This document shows positions 7,006-16,706 of a DNA stretch of 52,319 bases, one piece after another. The translations under genes and the position numbers were made by a program. Source of the DNA: Bacilli bacterium. Its GTDB lineage: Bacteria > Bacillota_I > Bacilli_A > RFN20 > CAG-826. Numbering within the stretch: the first letter of the stretch is position 1; the number at the start of each line of letters is the position of its first letter. The stretch covers positions 1-52,319 of the forward strand of contig JAFXWB010000065.1 of the NCBI GenBank assembly GCA_017534425.1, read 5' to 3'. The notes under the pieces were generated by a model that searched no databases, was not told where the DNA came from, and saw only the letters and a program-made list of their open reading frames with translations.

Positions 7006-8835
7006 ATGTGGCAGAAAATTAAATTAATTTTAAAAAGCGTAAGACAATACAAGAAGTATGCTTTCATTACTCCGCTTTTTATGGTGGCTGAAGCATTACT
7101 CGAATGTATTATGCCTTTCACTATGTCAATGTTGATCGACTCTGTAAATAACGCCGTTAAGAACGATATACATTTTGATATGGTTACCCCCATCCCATAC
7201 ATTAACGAAAACCTTGGTCTTAATTTTAATGTCACAGTTTTAACTCTTATTTTAGTTCTTCTCGGAATTGTAATTTTCTCAATTTTATCCGGGATTTTCG
7301 GTGGAATTTTCGGCGCAAAGGCTTCTGTCGGCTTTGCTACAAACTTAAGATCGGACTTATTTAAGAAAATTCAATCATTCTCATTTTCAAACATTGATAA
7401 GTTTTCATCTTCATCATTAGTAACAAGAACAACCACTGATATTCAACAAATTCAAATGTCATTCCAAATGTGTATTCGAATTGTTGTTCGTGCACCACTT
7501 ATGATGATTTTCTCTGCTGTAATGGCATTTATTACAGGCGGAGTCATGGCTTGCATCTTCGTTGTTCTTATTCCAGTAGTCGCGTTCGGCTTGTTCTTAA
7601 TCGGCAAAAACGCGATGAGAATCTTTACTCGTGTTTTCAAACGTTACGATAAGCTAAATGAGTCAGTTCAAGAAAACGTTTCAGGTATTCGTGTTGTTAA
7701 ATCCTATGTTCGTGAAGAATACGAAAAAGAAAAATTCAATAAAGCATCAAATGATTTATCATTTGATTTCATTAAAGCTGAAAAAATTGTTGCTTTAAAT
7801 AACCCTTTAATTAATACAGTTATTCACCTTTCAAATATTGCGGTTCTTAGTTTAGGTTCATACTTTCTTTATAAATCAAACCAAGACCCAAGTTTCTGGG
7901 CAAAACTTGAAATTGGTCAAATGTCTGCCTTATTAACATATGGCATTCAAATCTTAATGAACATAATGATGATTTCAATGATTTTGGTTATGCTCTTCAT
8001 TTCACTTGAAGCAGTCAAACGTGTTAGTGAAGTTTTAAATGAAGAACCAACAATCAAGAATCCTGAGAATCCTCTTTATGAAGTTGCCAATGGCGATATT
8101 AATTTCAAAAACGTCAACTTCAAATACAAAGAAACTGCCGAAAACAATGCTCTTCAAAATATCAATATCTCCATAAAATCTGGGGAATTTGTGGGTGTTT
8201 TAGGTTCTACTGGTTCTGGAAAAACAAGTTTTGTTAACCTAATTTCTAGACTTTATGATGTTAGCGAAGGTGAACTTTTGGTTGGTGACCACAACGTTAA
8301 AGAATATGATCTTAAAACACTTAGAGACAGTGTTTCTGTAGTCCTTCAAAAGAACGTTTTGTTCTCTGGCACCATCGCCTCAAATCTTAGATGGGGTAAC
8401 CAAAATGCTACCGAAGAAGAAATGACTCGTGCTTGCCAAATTGCTCAATGTCTTGAAATCGTTAAATCAAAAGAAAAAGGTTTTGACTCTATTGTTGAGC
8501 AAGGCGGAGCAAACTTCTCAGGTGGTCAAAAGCAAAGACTTTGTATTGCACGTGCAATATTAAGAAAACCAAAAATTATGATTCTTGATGACTCAACAAG
8601 TGCAGTCGACACAAGAACTGATAAATTAATCCGTAAAGGACTTAAGGAAGATTTACCAGAAATGACTAAGATTGTTATTGCTCAACGTATTTCTTCTATA
8701 GAAGATGCAGACAAAATCATTATTATGGATAATGGTCAAATCAATGCTGTCGGAACTCATGATGAACTTATTAAATCAAATAAGATTTATCAAGAAGTTT
8801 ACTATTCTCAAAACAGAGTAGGAGGAACCAAATAA
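7006..8835 (+). CDS. ABC exporter half-transporter, degenerate-site subunit
   Basis: 609 residues: six-TM exporter domain (residues ~15-320) followed by an ATPase domain with Walker A GSTGSGKTS (~401), signature FSGGQKQR, Walker B MILDDSTSAVD and H-loop IAQRISS. The catalytic Glu after Walker B is Asp, and the switch His is Gln, so this subunit's own Walker B half-site should be hydrolytically weak. That is the pattern of heterodimeric exporters such as BmrCD or TM287/288, and the next gene is the canonical partner. Likely substrates are drugs, lipids or peptides; unspecified. The stop overlaps the next ATG (TAATG). Confidence 0.9.
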   Translation: MWQKIKLILKSVRQYKKYAFITPLFMVAEALLECIMPFTMSMLIDSVNNAVKNDIHFDMVTPIPYINENLGLNFNVTVLTLILVLLGIVIFSILSGIFGGIFGAKASVGFATNLRSDLFKKIQSFSFSNIDKFSSSSLVTRTTTDIQQIQMSFQMCIRIVVRAPLMMIFSAVMAFITGGVMACIFVVLIPVVAFGLFLIGKNAMRIFTRVFKRYDKLNESVQENVSGIRVVKSYVREEYEKEKFNKASNDLSFDFIKAEKIVALNNPLINTVIHLSNIAVLSLGSYFLYKSNQDPSFWAKLEIGQMSALLTYGIQILMNIMMISMILVMLFISLEAVKRVSEVLNEEPTIKNPENPLYEVANGDINFKNVNFKYKETAENNALQNINISIKSGEFVGVLGSTGSGKTSFVNLISRLYDVSEGELLVGDHNVKEYDLKTLRDSVSVVLQKNVLFSGTIASNLRWGNQNATEEEMTRACQIAQCLEIVKSKEKGFDSIVEQGGANFSGGQKQRLCIARAILRKPKIMILDDSTSAVDTRTDKLIRKGLKEDLPEMTKIVIAQRISSIEDADKIIIMDNGQINAVGTHDELIKSNKIYQEVYYSQNRVGGTK

Positions 8836-10826
8836 TGCCACCAGGCGGAGCAAGGATTAGAGAACGTGGACGTGCTAAGAAAGGCACTTTCAAACGTTTA
8901 ATCAAACTCTTGTTTAAGCAATTCCCTGTTCGCTTAATCGTTGTTTTCGTGTGCATTGTTATCAACGTTTTCACTAATCTCTGTTCATCAGTCTTTGCAA
9001 ACTTCATTACAAATAGTTTGTCTGAAGCAATTAGACTAGGCAAAAACCCATTTGTTGACTTGGTTACCGTTACGGCAATGGATATAACGTTAACCACTAA
9101 TGTCTTAAGATTGCTTATTGCGATGGCGATTATTTACGCTGTTGGTATTTTTGCAGCCTGGTATTGGAATAGGTCAATGGCCATAATTACCCAGAAGTTC
9201 ATGAATTACATGAGAATTCAAATGTTTGATCATCTTCAAGATTTACCAATCAAATATTTCGATACACATCCTCATGGTGCGACTATGTCGTTATTCACTA
9301 ATGATATCGACACCATTAGACAATTTATCTCTCAAGCATTGCCAAGCTTAGTCCAGGCTTTCTTTGCGGTCGTCTTTGTTTTCACCACTATGCTTATGAA
9401 CTCATTATGGATGACTGGCGTTACAATTGTTTGCACCATTGCTATGTTCCTTAACACCAAATTTATTGGTGGTCGTTCCGCTAAATACTTCATGAAACAA
9501 CAAAAACAAGTTGCGGTTGTCGAAGGAAATATTGAAGAAGCAATTAATGGTCTAAAAGTTATAAAAGTCTTCTCTCACGAAGAAAAATCTTGTGAAGAGT
9601 TTAATAAACTCAACGATCAACTTGGTTCATATGCAACCGAGGCAAACATCCATGGTAATATCACGATGCCAATCAATGGAAACATTGGTAACTTTATGTA
9701 TGTTTTAACTGCAATTGTTGGCTTTATGATGTTATTAATTCCAGGTTTTGATAACTTAAATATTTTTGGAAATTGGACTACAATCGATCTTCATAACCCC
9801 GAAACTATTTCAACATTCTGGGGCATGGTTGTTGCCTTCTTAATGATGTCTAGAATGTTCACAAATAACGTTAATACATTCTCGCAACAAGTTGTCTTTA
9901 TTGTTATGGGTATGGCAGGTGCTTCACGTTGTTTTGACTTAATTGATGAAAAACCAGAAGAAGATACTGGATACGTTACCTTAGTAAACGTTAAAGAAGT
10001 TGATGGAAAACTTGTTGAAACGGATGAAAGAACACATAAATGGGCTTGGAAACACCCACATCAATCAACTGGCGAAGTTACTTACACAGAACTCAAAGGT
10101 GATATTCAAATTTTGAATGTCGACTTCTCGTATGATGGAACAAAGATGGTTTTACACGGCGTAAGCGTATATGCTCACCCAGGTCAACAAATCGCGCTCG
10201 TAGGTGCTACAGGTGCAGGTAAAACCACTATTACAAACTTAATCAACAGATTCTATCCTTTAGCAGACGGTAAAGTTCGTTATGATGGAATTAACATTAA
10301 TAAAATTAAAAAAGACGATTTACGAAAATCTTTAGGCATGGTCTTACAAGATGTTAATCTCTTTACTGGAACTGTTATGGATAACATCCGTTATGGACGT
10401 TTAGATGCCACAGATGAAGAATGTATCGCAGCAGCCAAGATTGCTAACGCACATGACTTTATTACACGTTTACCAGAAGGTTATAACACAATGCTTTCAG
10501 GAGATGGCGCGAATCTTTCACAAGGTCAAAGACAATTATTATCTATTGCGCGCGCGGCTGTTGCAGATGCTCCTGTTATGATTCTTGATGAAGCTACATC
10601 TTCAATCGATACTCGTACCGAAAAGATTGTTCAACAAGGCATGGATCAATTAATGAAAGGTAGAACCGTCTTCGCTATTGCTCACCGCTTATCTACAATT
10701 CAAAACTCCAACGCTATTATGTGTATGGAAAAAGGCCGCATCATTGAACGTGGTACGCACGATGAATTAATCGCTAAGAAAGGTTATTACTACCAGCTCT
10801 ATACCGGAGCATTCGAGTTAGAATAA
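8835..10826 (+). CDS. ABC exporter half-transporter, catalytic partner
   Basis: 663 residues with a glycine/arginine-rich N-terminus (PPGGARIRERGRAKKG), six TM helices, and a full ATPase domain: Walker A GATGAGKTT (~457), signature LSQGQRQ, Walker B VMILDEATSSID with catalytic Glu, and H-loop AHRLST. It should pair with the preceding subunit to give one competent ATP site. An insertion of about 50 residues between TMD and NBD (VTLVNVKEVDGKL…THKWAWKHPHQ) is longer than usual. GGAGG precedes the ATG and start/stop overlap implies coupling. A bidirectional terminator follows. Confidence 0.9.
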   Translation: MPPGGARIRERGRAKKGTFKRLIKLLFKQFPVRLIVVFVCIVINVFTNLCSSVFANFITNSLSEAIRLGKNPFVDLVTVTAMDITLTTNVLRLLIAMAIIYAVGIFAAWYWNRSMAIITQKFMNYMRIQMFDHLQDLPIKYFDTHPHGATMSLFTNDIDTIRQFISQALPSLVQAFFAVVFVFTTMLMNSLWMTGVTIVCTIAMFLNTKFIGGRSAKYFMKQQKQVAVVEGNIEEAINGLKVIKVFSHEEKSCEEFNKLNDQLGSYATEANIHGNITMPINGNIGNFMYVLTAIVGFMMLLIPGFDNLNIFGNWTTIDLHNPETISTFWGMVVAFLMMSRMFTNNVNTFSQQVVFIVMGMAGASRCFDLIDEKPEEDTGYVTLVNVKEVDGKLVETDERTHKWAWKHPHQSTGEVTYTELKGDIQILNVDFSYDGTKMVLHGVSVYAHPGQQIALVGATGAGKTTITNLINRFYPLADGKVRYDGININKIKKDDLRKSLGMVLQDVNLFTGTVMDNIRYGRLDATDEECIAAAKIANAHDFITRLPEGYNTMLSGDGANLSQGQRQLLSIARAAVADAPVMILDEATSSIDTRTEKIVQQGMDQLMKGRTVFAIAHRLSTIQNSNAIMCMEKGRIIERGTHDELIAKKGYYYQLYTGAFELE

Positions 10827-10842
10827 AATACTTAGACAAAAG

Positions 10843-10872
10843 AAAAACGCTGGGAATTTCCGGCGTTTTTTA
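10843..10872 (+). terminator. Bidirectional intrinsic terminator
   Basis: 11-bp stem (10843-10853 with 10860-10870, one G-U pair), 6-nt loop, followed by T's on the plus strand; the A-run on the left gives T's for the convergent minus-strand operon ending at 10877. Confidence 0.85.
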
Positions 10873-10876
10873 ATTT

Positions 10877-11902
10877 TTATTGGTCTAATGCAGTGTTTGT
10901 GTAAGTTCCACCAACGAATCCATATTGAACTGCATCTGGAAGATCTTCTTTTCCAGATATATATTTGTTCCACTCTTCATCAGACCACCTTCTCGAGATC
11001 TTTTCAAATGTGAATGATTTTACAAGTCCGTCTGAATAGTCAACTGTACCATACTTATAATCAAGAATACCGCGGTCATCATAATATGGATAGCCCATAT
11101 ATAACTTCTGATCTGGATATTTCCAATCGTTAACTGAGTTACGATTAACTTTCAGATTAATAACATATCCTTTTCCTTGCGCGCTAGACAAATAACCATC
11201 TGCAAATCCTTCAAGAGGTTTCTCTAAATCTGGAGAGAAGTATTGATAATATGAATCATAGAAATAACCAAAGTCATCTGGTAATGACCATCCTCTAGGA
11301 GATAAGAAGTAGAAGTAATGTTCATCATCTAATTTAAATGTCCCATCAAATGCTATGTTGATTTTAGAATCACTTGGAATTAAACAGTCATATTCGTTCG
11401 TGTGATAAGCTTCTTCTTTATATTCAGCATCTTCGCGAACATAAGTGCCAATGACGTACGGAAGTTCAGATAAGAAATATCTTGAATCAAAACCTTCGTA
11501 CTCTTCTAAAATTCTAAATTGATTAAGTGGCTCGAAAGACTCTGTATATGTTGAAATGTGATGATATGTTTTTTTATCAATTTTGATATTCAAATGTAAG
11601 TTGTCACACCACTTACCGATTCGATCTTCGTGGGTCACAATTTTATTCATGGCGCCTTCGTGTTTAAGATTACCGTTTTCGTAATATTTCATTGTGAAGT
11701 TTCCCTTTTGACCATTGAAGACAAAATAGGTATCCGTGTAACTATATCTCTTATCAAGATTATCATGTAAAACAAACTTGCCTGTAATTGGTTCATATGA
11801 CCTTATATGTTGTTCATCTGTGTCTTGTTCCCATGGCATGTAGCAACCCGAAAGAACTAAAGCAACAAGTGGAAATGCTAGGATTTTTAATAGTTTTTGC
11901 AT
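10877..11902 (-). CDS. Predicted lipoprotein in an ABC transporter operon
   Basis: 341 residues from MQKLLKILAFPLVALVLSGC: lipobox VLSGC, acylated Cys20. The mature part is beta-rich and aromatic (many Tyr/Asp pairs) with no enzyme motif recognised. GGGAG precedes the chosen ATG; the longer upstream reading overlaps the permease gene and lacks a signal. It lies 4 nt after the FtsX-like permease and is the last gene of folD-ATPase-permease-lipoprotein. A substrate-presenting or partner role at the membrane face is likely. Confidence 0.75.
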   Translation of the reverse strand: MQKLLKILAFPLVALVLSGCYMPWEQDTDEQHIRSYEPITGKFVLHDNLDKRYSYTDTYFVFNGQKGNFTMKYYENGNLKHEGAMNKIVTHEDRIGKWCDNLHLNIKIDKKTYHHISTYTESFEPLNQFRILEEYEGFDSRYFLSELPYVIGTYVREDAEYKEEAYHTNEYDCLIPSDSKINIAFDGTFKLDDEHYFYFLSPRGWSLPDDFGYFYDSYYQYFSPDLEKPLEGFADGYLSSAQGKGYVINLKVNRNSVNDWKYPDQKLYMGYPYYDDRGILDYKYGTVDYSDGLVKSFTFEKISRRWSDEEWNKYISGKEDLPDAVQYGFVGGTYTNTALDQ

Positions 11903-11906
11903 TTTT

Positions 11907-14366
11907 TTACTCCCTATTTTTTGTATTTTCAGCAATATTCCAACGTTTAACAATTCCCATACAGAAGAAGTGCGAAACAAGAAGGAATGCTGCGACTAAG
12001 CCAACAGTAATTAATAAATGGAATACATTCGCATGAGAAGTTACCATGGCCATTTTTGTATTGGTAAAGTGCAAAAATAATTTCGTCGCTAAGAATGAAA
12101 TCGGAATTGAAAAAACCATTGAGAAGATAAATTGAAGTATCATCAGATACGACCATATACCAGAAATTTGCCCCATAGAGAAACCAACAGATCTCATAAT
12201 ACAAAGGTCACGTTTTTGCTCAATTAATGATGTTTGCATCATAAGAGAAACAATTAATACTCCTAAGCCAACAGAGAAGATGATAAAGACAATACAAACC
12301 ATTTGTAGAATCTGGAACTTACTCGCGAAGTAATTACGTTGGTCGTGTGTTAAAGTAACAACAGCGTCATAGTGATAATTCGTAACTTGTTTAATTAAAG
12401 CTTCTTTATCGACTCCGTTAATTAAATAAGACATGACATCGTTATTCGTGTATTCCGAAATCTTATCAACGTTACAAAAACATACATTGTATGCTTCAAG
12501 CTGCGAAATGTAGGCAACTTTAACATCGTGTCCATCAACATTAACGGTGTCTCCCTCTTTAATTCCAAGGGCTTTCGCCGTAATCATGTTTACACTAATT
12601 CCTTCTTCAGGAACTTTAGCGTATTCATTACGCTTAAGTGGAATCATGACTGAAGTTGAATCAAGTGGCAAACCTTGTAAAGTAATAGTTTCTTCCTTAC
12701 CATTAAATTTCAACACCGGTGCAGCGTACCTTGTTTGTTCAAATTTTTCAGCACCTATTGACACTAATTCTTCATCAAAAGCTCCTGGTTCATCTGCAAA
12801 CACTACTTGGGCATCATAACGAATATATTTATCAAATGTATTATTAAGAGCTTTGTTGAATGAAGTTAAAGACGCAATTGAAGTAAAAATAATTAAGCCA
12901 GAAGCAAAAATTGCCAAGAAAGACGTGATAAATCGCTTTGGTTTAGTAACAATTGAATTTACAGTAAGTCTTACGCCTGGACGTGCATTTTGGAGCTTCT
13001 TTTCAAGTTTTGGAGAAAGCACTTTTTTACTAGATGCTTGATCATTTAATGCATCAACAGGCATAAGTTTAGTAATTCTAAATGAGGCATTGAATGTTGC
13101 AAATTGACTTGCAAGTAAGACCGTTGCAAAGGAAAGCAGAGTATTTCCATATCTCAATGGAGGTGCCTTAACTGCTACCCCAAAAACACCACCTATAATC
13201 TTATCTAATCCAAATTCAATTAAGTGACCAAAGAATACACCAAAAGCGGAGCCTATAATAGAAATAATAAGAGAGAACAATGACAATAAACCCATTATGT
13301 GTTCTTTCTTAATTCCTAATGCCGACATAACTCCAATGTCACGCATCATTTCTCTAATGATTTGGAGTAAGAACATTGTTAATACAATAATAACTGTTCC
13401 AAACACAAATATAGATACTGCTCTTCCAGCGCTCTTCATTGCACTAGCATTCGAGTCGATTAATGATGCAGACAATGATTCATTAAATAAATATGATTCA
13501 AGAACCTTAACACCTTGACCTGTGTAATAATCTTTAACTCTATTAAGCGTTTCTCTTTGGTTAGCATTATCATCAAAATAAATGGTAATTCTATTAGAAA
13601 ATCTTTGTACTTCTTTCGAAATTAAAGTATCGAATTTATTTAAAAGTTCAATGGCATCTTCGACCGCCTTTTTTGTCGCAGTATCTAGTCCGCCAGCATC
13701 TACAAAATCTTTTAATTTATCAACAATACCACCAGTTCCACTTACTAATCCTTTAACTTCGTCTTTTTCAATATAAATACGCCCAAAGTTTGTGTTTTCT
13801 GTAGAAACGGCGTTTGATGCGCCATAAACAACAGTGTCTGGGTAAGATAATAAACCTACGACGTATACTTCAACATACTGTTGATAATAACCAACTTGAA
13901 TTGTATCGCCAGGTTTAACATCATTTAATTTCGCGAATGAATTCTCAACCCAAACATTCGCATAAGATTTCGAATAGTTGGTTTGTGTAAAAATTTGAGG
14001 TTTATATTCGTCTTTTCTTAAATCAAAGGTGAAAAGTTGAGTTGATTTACTTTCTTGGCTCTTAGGTAAGAAAGTTGAACATGGCACAAACATGCATCTT
14101 TCAAATATTCTTACGCCCTCAATCGCTTCGATTTCTAGATCTTTTTCGCCATTTTCTCCATAGTCCATTAAACCAGTAGAAAGGAATGCATTAGGAGCAT
14201 CACTTCTTTCGACGTACTTTTTATAATTCTCTCTCATTCCGTCAGCTACACCATTAAACGCAATAATAGATGTAACGCCGATTGCAGTTAAAACAGTCAT
14301 TGTAATAAACAATGCCTTAAACCTTTTAATAAGTGGCCAAAGATATAATCGAATTAAATTTTTCAT
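11907..14366 (-). CDS. FtsX/MacB-like ABC transporter permease
   Basis: 819 residues. N-terminal TM helix (residues ~15-40), large extracellular region (~45-300), a TM block (~310-460) containing MRDIGVMSALGIKKEHI, a second extracellular domain, and a C-terminal TM block with KRDLCIMRSVGFSMGQI. These duplicated FtsX modules with their cytoplasmic coupling motif define the MacB/LolC/BceB superfamily. The ATG overlaps the ATPase stop (TAATG); an earlier TTG is unnecessary. With an 819-residue duplicated core and one ATPase it resembles type-VII mechanotransmission transporters, which move lipoproteins or peptides rather than import nutrients. Confidence 0.88.
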   Translation of the reverse strand: MKNLIRLYLWPLIKRFKALFITMTVLTAIGVTSIIAFNGVADGMRENYKKYVERSDAPNAFLSTGLMDYGENGEKDLEIEAIEGVRIFERCMFVPCSTFLPKSQESKSTQLFTFDLRKDEYKPQIFTQTNYSKSYANVWVENSFAKLNDVKPGDTIQVGYYQQYVEVYVVGLLSYPDTVVYGASNAVSTENTNFGRIYIEKDEVKGLVSGTGGIVDKLKDFVDAGGLDTATKKAVEDAIELLNKFDTLISKEVQRFSNRITIYFDDNANQRETLNRVKDYYTGQGVKVLESYLFNESLSASLIDSNASAMKSAGRAVSIFVFGTVIIVLTMFLLQIIREMMRDIGVMSALGIKKEHIMGLLSLFSLIISIIGSAFGVFFGHLIEFGLDKIIGGVFGVAVKAPPLRYGNTLLSFATVLLASQFATFNASFRITKLMPVDALNDQASSKKVLSPKLEKKLQNARPGVRLTVNSIVTKPKRFITSFLAIFASGLIIFTSIASLTSFNKALNNTFDKYIRYDAQVVFADEPGAFDEELVSIGAEKFEQTRYAAPVLKFNGKEETITLQGLPLDSTSVMIPLKRNEYAKVPEEGISVNMITAKALGIKEGDTVNVDGHDVKVAYISQLEAYNVCFCNVDKISEYTNNDVMSYLINGVDKEALIKQVTNYHYDAVVTLTHDQRNYFASKFQILQMVCIVFIIFSVGLGVLIVSLMMQTSLIEQKRDLCIMRSVGFSMGQISGIWSYLMILQFIFSMVFSIPISFLATKLFLHFTNTKMAMVTSHANVFHLLITVGLVAAFLLVSHFFCMGIVKRWNIAENTKNRE

Positions 14367-15076
14367 TACCAATCAATAGTATCGACATCATCAATAGGTG
14401 TGTTTTGACGTTCATCGATAATCTGTCCATTTTTCATTGTAATAATACGATCCGCTAAAGCAGTTATTTCTTTGGTGTGAGTAACCATAACAATAGTTCT
14501 TCCTTCTTTATGAAGTTTTTGAAGAAGTTTTAATACATCTTTACCAGATTCATAATCAAGGGCACCAGTTGGTTCATCTGCTAATAGCATGTCGCTAGTT
14601 TTTGCAAGTGCTCTCGCAATAGAAGCTCTTTGTTGTTGGCCACCAGAAAGTTGTCTTGGAAATTTATCTTTTTTATCTAGTAAACCAACACCATCTAATA
14701 TTCTTTCAATTTCGGCCTTATCTTTAGTAGAAGATGGCGCCAAAACAATATTTTGATAAATTGTAATGTCACTTAAGAGATTGAAAAACTGGAAGATATA
14801 ACCAATAGCTTCTCTACGATAATTTGTCAGTTCTTTATCATTAAATTTTGTAACATCTTTTTGTTTGTAAATAATTTCACCAGAATCAACCTTGTCAATT
14901 CCTCCAATCATGTTTAATAAAGTTGACTTACCAGAACCAGAATATCCCAAAATTATAAGGAATTCGCCTTTATAAACCTTCATTGATACATTGTTTAAAG
15001 CAAAAACAGTAGCTTCACCTGTACCATATTTTTTAACAAGATTTTTAACTTCAATTAGAACTTCTTTTTCCGCCAT
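14366..15076 (-). CDS. ABC transporter ATPase, MacB/LolD type
   Basis: 236 residues: Walker A LGYSGSGKST (~43), Q-loop FQFFNLL, signature LSGGQQQRASIARAL, Walker B MLLADEPTGALD, H-loop VTHTKE. The ADEPTGALD motif is typical of the LolD/MacB/FtsE group and matches the FtsX-like permease next door. It starts 4 nt after folD, inside the same transcript; AAGG stands before the ATG. Confidence 0.93.
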   Translation of the reverse strand: MAEKEVLIEVKNLVKKYGTGEATVFALNNVSMKVYKGEFLIILGYSGSGKSTLLNMIGGIDKVDSGEIIYKQKDVTKFNDKELTNYRREAIGYIFQFFNLLSDITIYQNIVLAPSSTKDKAEIERILDGVGLLDKKDKFPRQLSGGQQQRASIARALAKTSDMLLADEPTGALDYESGKDVLKLLQKLHKEGRTIVMVTHTKEITALADRIITMKNGQIIDERQNTPIDDVDTIDW

Positions 15077-15080
15077 TTTT

Positions 15081-15866
15081 CTACCTTCCTATTTTTAGCA
15101 AATTTTCCATTAATGCGAGACGAGTTAATAAGCCAACTCCACCCGGAACTGGTGTTTGAAGTGCAACAGGCATTCCTGGTTCTATATCACCATGTAATCC
15201 GTTTTCGTCTCTGTTAATTCCAACATCTACAAGAACTGCAGATGGTTTAAATTCAAATTCTTTAGTAATGAGGTGTTGTCTTCCGACTGCCACCACAACG
15301 ATATCAGCATACTTTAAATATCGAGCCATGTCTTCTTTAGATGTTTTACTATGTAAAACAGTTACGTTGCAAGATTCTTTAAGAAGCATTTTAGCCATTG
15401 GTTTACCAACAATATTTGAACGCCCAATAACAACTGCGTTTTTTCCTAAGAATTCAACACCTTCATGTTTGAGGTAATTCATAATGCCTTGAGGTGTACA
15501 AGGATTAAGTGCGCTCATTGGATGGAAACCATCAACATCTTTTTCAGGAGCAACTGCGAGCTTAACTTTTTCTTCATCAATTTGTTTCGGCAATGGCATC
15601 TGAACAATAAAGCCGTCAACCTTTTTATCTTTATTAAGTTTAGCAATCTCTTTAAGAAGTGCTTTTTCACTCATTTCTACAGGAAATTTCAATAATTTTG
15701 CGTTAATTCCGAGTTCAGCAGCATCTTTGAGTTTGCCTTTAACATAGGCTTTAGATGCTTCGTCTTCATTGAGCTGAACAATAACAAGATTTGGCTTTTT
15801 TGGCATCGCTGCAACTTCAGCCTTAATCTCTTCTTTTCTGGCTTTGATATATTCTTTGATTGTCAT
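15081..15866 (-). CDS. folD: FolD: methylenetetrahydrofolate dehydrogenase / cyclohydrolase
   Basis: 261 residues, slightly shorter than the usual 280-290 because the N-terminus is trimmed. Makes 10-formyl-THF from 5,10-methylene-THF with NADP+. Signature blocks present: AYVKGKLKDA with the catalytic Tyr and Lys four apart, FIVQMPLP, KDVDGFHP, GRSNIVGKP (NADP-binding), and TPVPGGVG near the C-terminus. The last block continues LLT where most FolD have PMT. GAAGAGG gives a good ribosome site. It leads an operon with an unrelated ABC transporter, probably only for co-transcription. Confidence 0.93.
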   Translation of the reverse strand: MTIKEYIKARKEEIKAEVAAMPKKPNLVIVQLNEDEASKAYVKGKLKDAAELGINAKLLKFPVEMSEKALLKEIAKLNKDKKVDGFIVQMPLPKQIDEEKVKLAVAPEKDVDGFHPMSALNPCTPQGIMNYLKHEGVEFLGKNAVVIGRSNIVGKPMAKMLLKESCNVTVLHSKTSKEDMARYLKYADIVVVAVGRQHLITKEFEFKPSAVLVDVGINRDENGLHGDIEPGMPVALQTPVPGGVGLLTRLALMENLLKIGR

Positions 15867-15885
15867 AAGAAAACCTCTTCGTTTT

Positions 15886-15905
15886 ATTTACTAGTAAATA
15901 TTATA
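15886..15905 (-). promoter_or_regulatory. folD promoter -10 and perfect palindrome
   Basis: TATAAT on the minus strand at 15900-15905. It is followed at once by the 14-bp perfect palindrome ATTTACTAGTAAAT at 15886-15899, which covers the expected transcription start. This is the position of a classical operator; the regulator is unknown. Confidence 0.55.
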
Positions 15906-15917
15906 TAATGCGCAAAT

Positions 15918-15949
15918 AAAAAAGCAGAAGAATTTTCTCCTGCTTTTTA
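15918..15949 (-). terminator. Terminator after the aquaporin gene
   Basis: AAAAAGCAG / CTGCTTTTT stem flanked by A/T runs on both sides; on the minus strand it ends the MscS-aquaporin operon just before the folD promoter. Confidence 0.8.
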
Positions 15950-15964
15950 TCATCTTACTTTTTA

Positions 15965-16684
15965 CTATTCTTCTTCGCGGAAGATTTTGTAAATAAGAGC
16001 TGCAAGTGCGCCACCAATAAGTGGAGCAACAACGAAGACCCAAAGGACGATTAATGGCTTTGTACCATCACCGAAGATTAAGGCTGCGACTGCTGTGCCA
16101 ATTGATCTTGCTGGGTTAACACTTGTTCCGGTTAAACCGATACCAAGTAAATGGACTAATGTTAAGGTTAATCCAATAATAAGTCCGGCTTTCTTGCCAA
16201 CACTTTCGTTCTTTGCGCTTGTAACGTTGAGGATGACGTAAACAAAGACACAAGTAAGAACTACTTCGACAAGGATTGCAGCAGCATAGTTTCCGAATGT
16301 TGCTTTATCGCCAGTAACATGGACAAGTCCATTACAAGCATCGCCTAACCAACCGCCTTCAGAGACAAATGACATACCAGCCATTTTGCAGATTGCGAAT
16401 AAAAGCATTCCGCCAAGTAAACCACCAATTATTTGGGCAACAACATAACCAAAGAAGTCTTTCAAAGACATTCTTTTGGTAAGTAAGCAACCAAGAGAAA
16501 CTGCTGGATTAATGTGGCATCCGCTGACTGGGCCAATTGTGTAAGCCATCGCGACGATGACTAAACCGAATGATAAAGCTGTTGGAACTAGGCTACCGTT
16601 TGTTAATGCGGCAACACCACAAGCAAAGAACACTAAAACAAATGTTCCAAATGCTTCAGCAACGTAAGCTTTAAAACCTTTCAT
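15965..16684 (-). CDS. Aquaporin (MIP family), AqpZ-like
   Basis: 239 residues with six TM helices and two half-helices carrying NPA motifs: HINPAVSLG (Asn59-Ala61) and TSVNPARSIG (Asn190-Ala192). Arg193 after the second NPA and His178 in TM5 match the selectivity-filter Arg and His of water-specific AqpZ, while glycerol facilitators normally lack that His. So it most likely conducts water. AGGAGG precedes the ATG. It lies 22 nt downstream of an MscS channel gene and is the last gene of the surface-protein operon. Confidence 0.92.
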   Translation of the reverse strand: MKGFKAYVAEAFGTFVLVFFACGVAALTNGSLVPTALSFGLVIVAMAYTIGPVSGCHINPAVSLGCLLTKRMSLKDFFGYVVAQIIGGLLGGMLLFAICKMAGMSFVSEGGWLGDACNGLVHVTGDKATFGNYAAAILVEVVLTCVFVYVILNVTSAKNESVGKKAGLIIGLTLTLVHLLGIGLTGTSVNPARSIGTAVAALIFGDGTKPLIVLWVFVVAPLIGGALAALIYKIFREEE

Positions 16685-16706
16685 ATCTTAAACCTCCTAT
16701 ATGAAA

